A stretch of 64,000 bases of DNA, from contig JACDEE010000001.1 in the NCBI GenBank assembly GCA_013816585.1, positions 139,001-203,000 on the forward strand. The letters are read 5' to 3'. The translations under genes and the position numbers were made by a program. The stretch is from Sphingosinicella sp. (lineage in GTDB: Bacteria > Pseudomonadota > Alphaproteobacteria > Sphingomonadales > Sphingomonadaceae). The notes below the pieces were generated by a model. The model saw only the letters and a program-made list of their open reading frames with translations. It was not told where the DNA came from and did no database searches. This document shows, in pieces, positions 38,385-47,318 of the stretch; the first letter of the stretch is position 1, and each line of letters opens with the position of its first letter.

Positions 38385-38878
38385 ATGACATGACCATGAA
38401 CAGACGGACATTGTTGGGCGCCGGCGCGGCCGGACTGGTGGGGGGCACGGCGTTTGTGCTGAGCGGTCGCCCATCGGAGGCGCGGGGCAGGTTCGAGGTC
38501 CAGTATAGCGACGCCGAATGGAAGACGCGCCTGAATCCATCGCAATATTCGGTGCTGCGCCAGGAAAAAACCGAGCGTGCGGGATCGAGCCCGCTCAACA
38601 AGGAGAAGCGGCGGGGCCTCTATGTTTGCGCCGGCTGCGGTCTTCCGCTCTTCGCATCGACTACGAAATTCGAAAGCGGTACCGGCTGGCCCAGTTTCTG
38701 GAAGCCTCTGCCCAAGGCGATCGGAACCAAAGAAGACAATAGCTTGTTCGCCACCCGGACCGAGGTTCATTGCCGCCGCTGCGGGGGTCATATCGGCCAT
38801 GTATTCAACGATGGGCCGAGGCCGACCGGACTTCGTTATTGCATGAACGGTTCAGCGATGCTGTTCCGGCCGGCCTAA
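38381..38878 (+). CDS. msrB: Peptide-methionine (R)-S-oxide reductase, exported
   Basis: 165-residue MsrB that reduces methionine-R-sulfoxide in proteins. The N-terminus NRRTLLGAGAAGLVGG has a twin arginine (R8-R9) and hydrophobic core, suggesting Tat export to the periplasm. Zinc is held by C83, C86, C131 and C134; the catalytic residue is C154 in RYCMNGSAM. The overlap with pabBC means they share an mRNA, though the functions are unrelated. Confidence 0.93.
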   Translation: MNDMTMNRRTLLGAGAAGLVGGTAFVLSGRPSEARGRFEVQYSDAEWKTRLNPSQYSVLRQEKTERAGSSPLNKEKRRGLYVCAGCGLPLFASTTKFESGTGWPSFWKPLPKAIGTKEDNSLFATRTEVHCRRCGGHIGHVFNDGPRPTGLRYCMNGSAMLFRPA

Positions 38879-38894
38879 GGCCAGGCCGATCGGA

Positions 38895-39557
38895 TCAGGC
38901 CGCTATGGGAAAACGCAATAGCCGGTCCGCGACCGGCACCAGGGCCTGCGCGCCTGGCCCCACCGCCTTGACGATTTCGGGATGCCATACGTCGAGGCCG
39001 CCGGTGAGCGAGCCGAAAGCGGGGAGGATGATCTTGCGCTCCGTGGCAACGAAGCAGCGGCGGGATACCCGCCGGCCCCGGTGGCTGATACGGAATTTGG
39101 GATGGAAATGCCCCGAAAGTTCAGGCCGACTTTCCAGCGGATCGGCTTCGTGGCGAAGCAGCAGGCCATCCACCTCCGCCTCGGACACGATCTCTCCACC
39201 GCAATGGTCCGCAAAACCGGGATCATGATTGCCGGTGATCCAGGTCCAGCGGGTTGTCCGGGTCAATTCGGTCAGCATCCAACGCGCTCTGGGGGGCAGG
39301 CGATCACAGCCATGCCGGTCGTGAAAACTATCCCCCAGGCACCAGATTTCCCGAGCGCCGGTGGAGGCGACGAGCGCCGCGATTTCCCCCAGAGTCGCCT
39401 CCGAATCATAAGGCGGGAGCATCTGGCCTAAACGGGCGAACCAGCTTGCCTTTTCGAGGTGCAGGTCGGCCAGCAGCAACGCTTCCCGGGACGGCCAATA
39501 GAGCGCGCCCTGCGGCAATGCCATCAGCACGTGGCCGGAGAACGAAAAGCGAACCAT
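38895..39557 (-). CDS. pdeM: Ligase-associated DNA damage response endonuclease PdeM
   Basis: 220-residue metallophosphoesterase. The motifs are LLADLHLEK, LGDSFHDRHG, WITGNHDP and SGHFHPKF, the calcineurin-like metal ligands. PdeM/MPE belongs to a four-part repair set with an Lhr-core helicase, an MBL exonuclease and an ATP-dependent ligase; all four are found in this window. Start ATG 39557. It stands alone here, convergent with msrB. Confidence 0.9.
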   Translation of the reverse strand: MVRFSFSGHVLMALPQGALYWPSREALLLADLHLEKASWFARLGQMLPPYDSEATLGEIAALVASTGAREIWCLGDSFHDRHGCDRLPPRARWMLTELTRTTRWTWITGNHDPGFADHCGGEIVSEAEVDGLLLRHEADPLESRPELSGHFHPKFRISHRGRRVSRRCFVATERKIILPAFGSLTGGLDVWHPEIVKAVGPGAQALVPVADRLLRFPIAA

Positions 39558-39610
39558 TCGGCCGCTATAAACCGGCCGTGGCTGCTTTCAAGCGCTCTTC
39601 AATAATGGCG

Positions 39611-39763
39611 TCAGGCGTTGGAGAAGATCGCGGCGGCCGCGGCCTGAACCCGCTGCGGCGAATCGGCTTCCGACGTCGCCGTGGCGAAGAAGAAGATGGC
39701 GCCCAGGCCAAAGCCCTGCGCCACGAGCGCGAACGGATTGGTTAGTTTTTTCTTGATATTCAT
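39611..39763 (-). CDS. 50-residue hypothetical membrane protein
   Basis: Small protein MNIKKKLTNPFALVAQGFGL with one hydrophobic helix (about 11-29) and an Ala-rich tail. The basic start and single helix suggest an inner-membrane peptide. An in-frame TTG at 39814 would add a Lys/Arg-rich extension. No obvious Shine-Dalgarno. It lies 53 bp upstream of pdeM on the same strand, so it could be transcribed with it. Family not recognised. Confidence 0.5.
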   Translation of the reverse strand: MNIKKKLTNPFALVAQGFGLGAIFFFATATSEADSPQRVQAAAAAIFSNA

Positions 39764-39814
39764 CGGCTTGGTCGTGTTCAACGCTCGCTGCTTTTTCCGC
39801 TTCCCGATGGCCAA

Positions 39815-39991
39815 AACGCTAGGGAAGGCGGTGGCCCTTACGGGGCCGAAAGAAGTTTTGCACCTGTTATTTTCACTCCTGCGCCCCAGTTCCTAAACAG
39901 AAGATGAATCCTGTTCGCATGGCGGCAGGAAAGATCCGCCGCTTATCTTGATTTGCGCGGTTTCCTCGCTTCCGGGATTTCCCGAACGAGA
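39815..39991. other. Intergenic stretch, no gene seen
   Basis: No supported coding sequence on either strand. It is AT-richer than its surroundings and probably carries the promoter of the small membrane protein and pdeM (minus strand). Confidence 0.4.
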
Positions 39992-40174
39992 TCAATCGTT
40001 CAGCAGACCGTCGCTGAGGTCAGCGCCTTCGACGCAAACGAAATCCGCGGGGTCAAAGCGCCGGTCAAAGGTGCGGGTGGCAATTCCATGGGCGAAAAAC
40101 GCTCTGACACAGACCGGCACTGCCGGAAAAGTCTCCAGGCGGCGGAAATTTAGTTCGGTCTTTTTCGGATTCAA
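39992..40174 (-). CDS. Possible 60-residue hypothetical protein
   Basis: Minus-strand frame LNFRRLETFPAVPVCVRAFF...TRTFDRRFDPADFVCVEGAD, ending DGLLND, 20 bp after the histidine kinase stop. The composition looks protein-like but no family is recognised. The only conventional start is TTG 40174. The open frame continues upstream to a CTG that overlaps the kinase stop as CTGA. It may be a decayed or non-coding frame. Confidence 0.25.
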   Translation of the reverse strand: MNPKKTELNFRRLETFPAVPVCVRAFFAHGIATRTFDRRFDPADFVCVEGADLSDGLLND

Positions 40175-40194
40175 GTTGGCGGCGCGAAGGATCT

Positions 40195-42243
40195 TCAGCG
40201 GCGTCGTGGCAGCTTCTGTTCCAGCAGAGCCGCAAGATCGGCCATGCCGAAAGGCTTGCGGAGTATGGCCGCATCGCCTTCCAGCGCGCGGTCGATCTGT
40301 TCGCTTTCGGCATAGCCGGTGACAAAGATGATCGGCATGTTCGGGTGAGACTTGCGCGCGGCGCGCGCCACCTCCGCGCCGTTCATGGTCGGCATCGCAT
40401 AATCGAGCAGCATCAGATCGGGCTCCTGTTCGCCGAGCCGATCGAGACCCTCCTCGCCGCTGGCCGCCGTCACGACCTTATGTCCCAAATTCTGAAGAAT
40501 ATCGTTGAGGAAGTCGCGGACATCGGGGTCGTCGTCCACCACCAGGATGGAGGCTCCGGCCGGCTGCGATTGGACGACAGCGGGTCGTTCGGTCTTGGCC
40601 GTCTCCGACGCCGACCGTTCGTCGCCCGCTACCGATGGCAGCAGGAGATGGACAATTGTCCCTTTGCCGGCTTCGCTTTCGATGCGCAGCGTTCCGCCGG
40701 ACTGGCGGGCGATGCCGTAGACCTGAGCAAGGCCAAGGCCGGTGCCCTTGCCGGTCGGTTTGGTCGAAAAGAATGGCTCGGTAGCGCGCGCCAGCACTTC
40801 CGGCGTCATGCCCGTGCCGGTGTCGGCCACCGACACGCATATATAATCACCCGGCTCCACATCCGGTTCGTCGGACAGAAAAGTTCGGCCGGTCGAAATG
40901 GTGAGCGTGCCGCCGTCGGGCATCGCATCACGCGCGTTGATGGCGAGGTTAAGTATCGCATTTTCAAGCTGGTTGGCGTCGCAAATCCCATATCGGCCGT
41001 CAGCGCTCAACCGGGTCTCGACCTTCACTTCGCTGCCGATCGTGTGGCTGAGCAGGCTCTTCATTTCCGCGATGACCGAATTCACTTCCACCGGGGCCAT
41101 GGCGATGCGCTGGATTCGCGAGAAAGCGAGAAGCTGGCCGGTAAGCTTGGCCCCTCGCCGGCTCGATTCCAGCGCGGTTTGCGCGATCCGCTTCAACCTT
41201 TCGTCCTCGACACGCGATGCGATGATTTCCAGTCCGCCGAGGATGGGGGTCAGCAAATTGTTGAAATCGTGCGCGATGCCGCCGGTCAATTGTCCGACCG
41301 CCTCCATCTTCTGCGCCTGGCGGAGCGCCTCTTCGGCCCTTATCCGTTCGTTCACTTCGGCCTGCAGCCGGTCGAGCGCCGCGCTCAGATCCGCGGTTCT
41401 CTCCTCGACCCGCTTTTCGAGGATTTCGTTCATCCCACGAAGCTTGGCCTCGGCCTCCTTGGCCTCGGTGATGTCGTAGGCGACCCCAATGAATCCGATA
41501 TGACCGCCATGCGCGCCCCAGCGCGGCTGCGAAACCGATCGGAGCCAGCGATATTCGCCTTGCCTGTTGCGGTAGCGGCCCTCCAGTTCGAACGACACAA
41601 GCGAGGCCTCGCCAGCCAGCGACTCTTGGACCAGACGTTCATTGTCGTCGGGGTGAATGATCGTCCGCCAGTCGAAATCCACCGCTTCCTCATAGGTCGC
41701 GCCCAGGAAATCGACATAGGCGCGGTTCACGAAATTGCGCCGGCGGTCCAGCTGGGTCACCCACATCGGCACCGGTGCCGAATCGGAGATCAGACGAAAT
41801 CTGTCCTCGCTTTCCCGCATCGCCTGTTCGGCATTATGCCGCTCGGTGACATCCGATCCCTCGACGAAAATGCCGGTGACTTGCGTGCCCTTCCCGTCCG
41901 TGATCGGCTGAAAAACGAAATCGAGCAGCCGTTCTTCGGGCTCGCCGCCGGGAAGCCGCTGCAGCCGGATCGATCGTGCTCGCCCCGTGAGCGCCTTGCC
42001 GCTTTCATAGACATGGTCGAGCAGGGCGAAGAAATTTTGGTCCTTCAGATCGGGAAAGGCCTCGCGAACGCTTCTTCCGACAAGCTCCCGCGGGCCCACC
42101 AGCCGCTGATAGGAAGCGTTGACCATTTCGAAGATATGGTCGGGGCCGGCCACGACCGCCATGAAACCCGGCGCTTCCTGGAACAATTGCCGCAGCCGCT
42201 CTTCGTCCACCAGCGGAACCGGAGGGGCGGGGGAATGCGGCAT
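40195..42243 (-). CDS. PAS-domain hybrid sensor histidine kinase/response regulator
   Basis: 682-residue cytosolic hybrid kinase without membrane helices. PAS domains lie at about 20-135 and 145-265, and a coiled coil at about 268-315. The HisKA phospho-site is H325 (GGIAHDFNNLL), followed by the HATPase domain (ENAILNLAINARDAMPDGG, then GTGLGLAQVYGIARQSGG). A receiver domain at about 560-680 has phospho-acceptor D614. The GGIAHDFNNLL form and fused receiver suggest a stress or redox sensing phosphorelay. The signal and output are unknown; no partner regulator is adjacent. Confidence 0.93.
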   Translation of the reverse strand: MPHSPAPPVPLVDEERLRQLFQEAPGFMAVVAGPDHIFEMVNASYQRLVGPRELVGRSVREAFPDLKDQNFFALLDHVYESGKALTGRARSIRLQRLPGGEPEERLLDFVFQPITDGKGTQVTGIFVEGSDVTERHNAEQAMRESEDRFRLISDSAPVPMWVTQLDRRRNFVNRAYVDFLGATYEEAVDFDWRTIIHPDDNERLVQESLAGEASLVSFELEGRYRNRQGEYRWLRSVSQPRWGAHGGHIGFIGVAYDITEAKEAEAKLRGMNEILEKRVEERTADLSAALDRLQAEVNERIRAEEALRQAQKMEAVGQLTGGIAHDFNNLLTPILGGLEIIASRVEDERLKRIAQTALESSRRGAKLTGQLLAFSRIQRIAMAPVEVNSVIAEMKSLLSHTIGSEVKVETRLSADGRYGICDANQLENAILNLAINARDAMPDGGTLTISTGRTFLSDEPDVEPGDYICVSVADTGTGMTPEVLARATEPFFSTKPTGKGTGLGLAQVYGIARQSGGTLRIESEAGKGTIVHLLLPSVAGDERSASETAKTERPAVVQSQPAGASILVVDDDPDVRDFLNDILQNLGHKVVTAASGEEGLDRLGEQEPDLMLLDYAMPTMNGAEVARAARKSHPNMPIIFVTGYAESEQIDRALEGDAAILRKPFGMADLAALLEQKLPRRR

Positions 42244-42319
42244 TCATACTCTCCCCAAAATTCGGAAGCGCAGGCAAGAGCTTAGCGCTGAAGCGGCAAT
42301 CGGGGAAGCCTTGTCCGTG

Positions 42320-43513
42320 CTAGGGTCGCTCGGCGGACCGCTCCGCCTGGCGCAGCAGCCTGAGTACATTCCCGCTCCAGATCTTTTGAATGTCGATATC
42401 GCTAAAGCCTTCGCGGCGCAGCCGGGCGGTGATCTTGGGCAGGAAGGACACGTCCTTCAGGCCCTGCATTCCGCCGCCGCCGTCCCAGTCGGCGCCAAGA
42501 CCGACATGATCGACGCCCATCAGCCTGATGGAGTGAAGCATACTTTTCATGAAAAGCTCGAAATCGCCGACCGTATAGGGACGCTGAGCATCGAGCGCGG
42601 CCTTGTCGGCGACCAGCTTTCGCCGTTCGGCCGGGCTGAGCTCGAGCCAATTTTCCTGGCGGTCCACGATCGCGCTGCGCTCTGGCGAATTATCGTGCCC
42701 GACGAGGAACAAGGTGTTGAGCTGCAACACGCCTCCGGCCTTGGCCAGGCGCCGCAGCCGCTCATCGTCGATATTGCGCGGGTGACTGAACAAGGCCTTG
42801 GGTCCGGAATGGGACAGGATGATCGGTGTCTTGGACAAGGCCAGCAATTGATCGAACGTGGCGTCCGACGAATGGCTCCCGTCGATCACCATGCCGAGAC
42901 GGTTCATCTCCTTCACCCATTCGCGGCCAAGCGGGCTGAGACCATTCCAGCGCGCGGTGTCGGTGGTGCTGTCGGCGAATTGATTGTTCTTCGAATGGAC
43001 GGGGCCCGCCATCCGGACTCCCATATCGTAGAAGGTCTTGAGCAGGCTCAGATCCTCGCCGAGGGGATAAGAGTTTTCGATCGACTGATAGACAATATGC
43101 TTTCCAGTCTTGTGGATGCGCTCGGCATCGTCGGCCTTGGTCGCGAAAGCGAGTTTATCGGGATTCTGATGGACGACCCGCTGGATCGCCCGGCCGCGCT
43201 GAAGGGCGCCGTCACGCGCCTTTATGTAGCCTTCGGGTGTGAGGGGGCCCTGCGACGTGAAGATGACGAAGAAACCGCCATCGAGGCCGCCCGCCTGCAT
43301 CCTGGGTATGTCCGTCTGGGTGACGTCCCAATCATATTCGTGCCAGTCGCTGAAATCCCATCCGGGCCGCTCGAAATTTACGGGTGTATCGAGATGGGTG
43401 TCGAGAACCAGCATCTCTTCATGCGCCAGCCGGTCCGCCGGACTGACCGGATCATGGGCAAAAGCCGGAGCGGCGAACAGGAGGGGAATAGCGAAAAGGG
43501 GGCTGAGGCGCAC
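42320..43513 (-). CDS. Membrane dipeptidase (peptidase M19), exported
   Basis: 397-residue zinc dipeptidase with a signal peptide (about 1-19, APAFA|H). Metal-binding residues are in LDTHLDTP, VIDGSHSSD (His) and ILSHSGPKALFSHPRNIDD, with GVDHVGLGADWDGGGG near the C-terminus. It hydrolyses dipeptides, possibly D-containing, in the periplasm. The start is GTG 43513. Confidence 0.92.
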   Translation of the reverse strand: MRLSPLFAIPLLFAAPAFAHDPVSPADRLAHEEMLVLDTHLDTPVNFERPGWDFSDWHEYDWDVTQTDIPRMQAGGLDGGFFVIFTSQGPLTPEGYIKARDGALQRGRAIQRVVHQNPDKLAFATKADDAERIHKTGKHIVYQSIENSYPLGEDLSLLKTFYDMGVRMAGPVHSKNNQFADSTTDTARWNGLSPLGREWVKEMNRLGMVIDGSHSSDATFDQLLALSKTPIILSHSGPKALFSHPRNIDDERLRRLAKAGGVLQLNTLFLVGHDNSPERSAIVDRQENWLELSPAERRKLVADKAALDAQRPYTVGDFELFMKSMLHSIRLMGVDHVGLGADWDGGGGMQGLKDVSFLPKITARLRREGFSDIDIQKIWSGNVLRLLRQAERSAERP

Positions 43514-43580
43514 GAACGATCTCCAAATCTTGGAAGCGCACCATGAAATCGGGCCGCGCTTTAAGCAAGGGCTATGCTGG

Positions 43581-46007
43581 CTAGTCGATCCGCATCGCTT
43601 CGGCCGCCAGCGATTCCGCTTCGATCAGGATCGAATCGTCGGCTGTCCCGGTCGCGGTACGTTCCCGTCCGACGATCACCAACACCGGCACCGCCAGGGG
43701 CGACACCCGGTCGAGCTTCACGTGGAGCATAGTACCGGCGGCCCGGTCGAGGAGGTCGGCGAGGCGGCCGACATCGGTCATGCGCTGCCTTGCATCTTGC
43801 CACGCGGCGCGGAGCAGCAGGTGATCGGGCTCATAGCGGCGAAGCACGTCGTAGATGAGATCGGTGGAAAAAGTGACCTGCTTGCCCGACTTGCGCTTGC
43901 CGGGATGGTGACGCTCGACCAGGCCGCCAATCACCGCCACTTCGCGGAAGGCGCGTTTCAGCAGGTTCGAACCCTGGACCCATTCGACGAATTCATTTTC
44001 GAGTATGTCGGCCGAAAAGAGGCTGGCCGGATCCTCGACCGGGTCGAGACTGTAGCAGGCCAAAGCATAATCATTGGAAACGAAGCCAAGGGGGCGGAGA
44101 CCCGCCGTTTCCATCCGCCGGGTGATCAGCATCCCGAGCGACTGGTGCGCATTCCAGCCTTCGAAGCTGTAGGCGACCATATAATGGCGATGTTCGTGCG
44201 GGAACGTTTCGACCAATAACTGATCGGGGTGGGGCAGGACCGACCGATAATCCTGAACCTCCAGCCATTCGCGGACATCGTCCGGGAAGCGCGGCCATTG
44301 ATCACGGTCATGAAGGAAATGACGGACGCGGTCGGCAAGGTTGGTGCTCATCGCCATGCGCGCGCCGACATAGGTCGGGATCCGGGCGGATTTGGTGGTG
44401 GCGCGGACATAAAGGTCGACCCCGTCGATCCGCTCAACTTCCAGCACCAGTCCCGCAAAGAAGAAAGTGTCGCCCGGCGACAGGGTGGAGGCGAAATATT
44501 CCTCGACCGTGCCGAGCTTCCGCCCATTGCGGAAACGGACGTCGAGCAGCGGCGCGTCAACGATGATGCCGGCATTCATCCGATGCTGCTGAATGAAGCG
44601 GGGATGGGAGACGCGCCAGGTTCCGTCGGGATCGCGGGTCAGCCGCCGGAACCGGTCATAGGCACGGAGCGAGTAGCCGCCATCCTGGATGTAGGCAAGA
44701 ACCTGACCGAACAATTCCTCTGAAAGCCCGGCATAAGGAGCGGACGAACGCACCTCGTCCAGCATATCCGCTTCACGAAAAGGGGCTGCACAGGCGCCGG
44801 CCATGATGTGTTGGGCGAGCACGTCGAGAGCGCCGGCGCGAAAGATTTCGGGGTCCAGTTCGCCCTCGCCGATCGCATCCAGCGCGGCGCGCGCCTCCAG
44901 ATATTCGAAGCGATTGCCGGGAACCAGGATCGCCTCGCTCGGCTCGTCCAGCCGGTGATTGGCGCGGCCGATCCGCTGCAGCAGCCGCGACGATCCCTTG
45001 GGCGCGCCCATCTGGATCACCAGGTCGACATTGCCCCAATCGACGCCGAGGTCGAGGCTGGCGGTGCAGACCAGGCCCCGCAGCCGCCCTTCGGCCATCG
45101 CCTTTTCAACCTTCCGCCGCGCATCGATCGACAGCGATCCGTGATGGACACCGATCGGCAAATGCTCGTCATTGACCGTCCAGAGATCCTGGAAGATCAG
45201 TTCGGCTAAACTACGGGTGTTGCAGAAAATGAGCGTGGTCTGGTGCCGCTCGATTTCCCGCATCACGTGCTCGGCCGCCCAGCGGCCCGAATGGCCGGAC
45301 CAGGGGATGCGATCGTCTTCGGGAAGCATGATCGAGATTTCGGCGTCGGCGCCCGGATCGCCGATCACCACATCGACCGTCTCCGTATCGCCATGCGGCG
45401 CGAGCCAGCCCTGATAGGCTTCGGGATCCGAGACGGTGGCCGATAGCGCCACCCGGCGCATTTGCGGCGCGAGGCGCTGCAGTCTGGCCATGGCCAGGGA
45501 CAGGAGGTCGCCCCTTTTACCGGCGGCGAAGGCATGGACTTCGTCGATCACGATCGTGCGCAGATCCCGGAACATCCGGAAGCTGTCTTCATGGCTGAGC
45601 AGCAGGCTGAGGGATTCCGGAGTGGTGAGCAGTATCTGCGGCGGCCTTACCCGCTGCCGCGCCTTGCGGTCGGCGGGCGTGTCACCGGTGCGTGTCTCGA
45701 CCCGTATCGGAAGGCCCATTTCCTCGATCGGAGTAAGGAGGTTGCGCTGCACATCGACCGCCAGCGCCTTCAAGGGCGAGACGTAGAGCGTGTGCAATCC
45801 GTCGCTCGGCTGCTCGATCAGTTCGGCCAGGCTGGCGAGAAAGCCGGCCAGGGTCTTGCCGGCGCCGGTTGGCGCCACCAGCAGCGCATTGCGCCCGGCG
45901 CGCGCTGCCGCCAGCATTTCATACTGGTGGCGCCGGGGTTGCCAGCCTTTCGCTTCGAACCATTGCAGAATGACGGCCGGAAGGCCTCCCGTATCCGCCT
46001 TTGTCAT
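43581..46007 (-). CDS. Ligase-associated DNA damage response DEXH-box helicase (Lhr-core)
   Basis: 808-residue superfamily 2 helicase of the Lhr-core type. Walker A APTGAGKT is at residues 45-52 and the DEVH box at 155-158. Motif III/IV segments are LSATVSDPEAYQGW and TLIFCNTRSLAELIF; motif VI is LLQRIGRANHRLDEPSEA. The winged-helix and Lhr-specific domains fill the C-terminal half. It translocates 3' to 5' on ssDNA and partners with the repair exonuclease, PdeM and ligase. A 63-codon membrane ORF lies 45 bp upstream on the same strand. Confidence 0.93.
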   Translation of the reverse strand: MTKADTGGLPAVILQWFEAKGWQPRRHQYEMLAAARAGRNALLVAPTGAGKTLAGFLASLAELIEQPSDGLHTLYVSPLKALAVDVQRNLLTPIEEMGLPIRVETRTGDTPADRKARQRVRPPQILLTTPESLSLLLSHEDSFRMFRDLRTIVIDEVHAFAAGKRGDLLSLAMARLQRLAPQMRRVALSATVSDPEAYQGWLAPHGDTETVDVVIGDPGADAEISIMLPEDDRIPWSGHSGRWAAEHVMREIERHQTTLIFCNTRSLAELIFQDLWTVNDEHLPIGVHHGSLSIDARRKVEKAMAEGRLRGLVCTASLDLGVDWGNVDLVIQMGAPKGSSRLLQRIGRANHRLDEPSEAILVPGNRFEYLEARAALDAIGEGELDPEIFRAGALDVLAQHIMAGACAAPFREADMLDEVRSSAPYAGLSEELFGQVLAYIQDGGYSLRAYDRFRRLTRDPDGTWRVSHPRFIQQHRMNAGIIVDAPLLDVRFRNGRKLGTVEEYFASTLSPGDTFFFAGLVLEVERIDGVDLYVRATTKSARIPTYVGARMAMSTNLADRVRHFLHDRDQWPRFPDDVREWLEVQDYRSVLPHPDQLLVETFPHEHRHYMVAYSFEGWNAHQSLGMLITRRMETAGLRPLGFVSNDYALACYSLDPVEDPASLFSADILENEFVEWVQGSNLLKRAFREVAVIGGLVERHHPGKRKSGKQVTFSTDLIYDVLRRYEPDHLLLRAAWQDARQRMTDVGRLADLLDRAAGTMLHVKLDRVSPLAVPVLVIVGRERTATGTADDSILIEAESLAAEAMRID

Positions 46008-46052
46008 CGGGCCGCTTGACCGCCCGAATCAGCTTCAAGGCCGAAAACAGCT

Positions 46053-46244
46053 TTAGGGAACGCCTTCATCTTCGCCGCGATGGGCCCGATCTTCCTCGCG
46101 GTAAAGTTCGCGCGTCGCCTGCTCGGTTTCCTCGATCGACGAGCGCGAGCCGCGGTTCCTGAGGACCGCCCAGGCGAGCACAGCGATCAGCAATAAGGGG
46201 CCGACGATCGTAATGATGCTCCATAAGGGGCCACTTGCATCCAC
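46053..46244 (-). CDS. 63-residue single-helix membrane protein upstream of the Lhr helicase
   Basis: Small protein MDASGPLWSIITIVGPLLLI continuing through one transmembrane helix (about 7-27) into a charged cytoplasmic tail rich in E, R and D. It starts at GTG 46244 after a strong AAGGAGG. Longer in-frame extensions are antisense to the exonuclease gene and are not supported. Similar short proteins are common in sphingomonads, but I know no function. The position suggests co-transcription with the helicase gene. Confidence 0.72.
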   Translation of the reverse strand: MDASGPLWSIITIVGPLLLIAVLAWAVLRNRGSRSSIEETEQATRELYREEDRAHRGEDEGVP

Positions 46245-46316
46245 GCTGACGATCCTCCTTGCATTGGCGCCGCGAAAGTTTGGAACCGCCGAGCCTGTTC
46301 GCCCATATAGCTCCCG

Positions 46317-47315
46317 ATGGCCCGTCTCGGTTCCTGGATCGAGCCTTTTCCCGAAGGCATTTACGTCAAGCCCGCTGACGCGTGGATCGACCCGTCGCAG
46401 CCCAAGGCCCGCGCGCTCGTCACCCACGGCCATGCGGATCATGCCCGCGGCGGTCATGAAAATGTCTGGGCCACGCCCGAAACTCTGGCGATCATGGAAT
46501 GCCGCTACGGTCCCCAGAAAGGGATCCCCGTCGCTTATGGAGAGAGCCTGCGGCTGGGTGAAGTGGAGATCAGTTTCGTCCCTGCCGGCCATGTGCTCGG
46601 ATCGGCGCAGATCGTCATGGACCATAAGGGCGAACGGATCGTCGTTTCGGGCGATTATAAAAGGCGGCCCGATCCGACCTGCGCGCCGTTCGAGCCGGTC
46701 CCGTGCGACATCTTCATCACCGAAGCGACCTTTGGCTTGCCGGTATTTCGGCATCCGGAGACCGCCAGCGAGATCGACCGGTTATTGCTGCGGCTGCATG
46801 AAAATCCCGACCGTTGCGTGCTGGTCGGCGCTTACGCCCTGGGGAAGGCGCAGCGCGTAATCATGGAATTGCGTGGCCGGGGGCATCACGATCCCATCTA
46901 TATCCACGGGGCTCTGCAGCGTTTGTGCGAACTTTATGCCGAACATGGGGTCCCGCTTGGTGAGCTTCGTCCCACGACGGAGGCGAAGAAGGAGGAATTG
47001 AAAGGCAGGATCGTGCTCGCGCCTCCCGGCGCGCTCAACGACCGCTGGTCGCGCCGCCTGCCCGACCCGATCACCGCCATGGCTTCGGGCTGGATGCGAG
47101 TCCGGCAACGCGCCCGTCAGCGCAACGTCGAACTACCTTTGATCCTGTCGGACCATGCCGATTGGGACGAACTAACCCGGACCATAACCGAACTGGCGCC
47201 ACGCGAAGTGTGGGTCACCCACGGCCGTGAGGAGGCTCTGATCCACTGGTGCATGACCCGCCAGATCAAGGCGCGTGAATTGAACCTGGTCGGCTATGAA
47301 GACGAGGATGATTAA
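46317..47315 (+). CDS. Ligase-associated DNA damage response exonuclease (MBL fold)
   Basis: 332-residue metallo-beta-lactamase/beta-CASP-like nuclease of the repair set. The metal site is THGHADHARGG (H37, H39, D41, H42), with further ligands in FVPAGHVLGSAQIV, VSGDYKRRPD and ILSDHADWDEL. It resembles SNM1-type 5' exonucleases that act on crosslinks. Divergent from the Lhr helicase and its small upstream ORF. Confidence 0.92.
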   Translation: MARLGSWIEPFPEGIYVKPADAWIDPSQPKARALVTHGHADHARGGHENVWATPETLAIMECRYGPQKGIPVAYGESLRLGEVEISFVPAGHVLGSAQIVMDHKGERIVVSGDYKRRPDPTCAPFEPVPCDIFITEATFGLPVFRHPETASEIDRLLLRLHENPDRCVLVGAYALGKAQRVIMELRGRGHHDPIYIHGALQRLCELYAEHGVPLGELRPTTEAKKEELKGRIVLAPPGALNDRWSRRLPDPITAMASGWMRVRQRARQRNVELPLILSDHADWDELTRTITELAPREVWVTHGREEALIHWCMTRQIKARELNLVGYEDEDD

Positions 47316-47318
47316 AAA

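Noticed and set aside
40345-42285. 646-codon plus-strand open frame
   Set aside because: It is antisense to the PAS/HisKA/REC kinase, whose domains are unmistakable. The plus frame is open because of the GC-rich third positions and has no recognisable domain.
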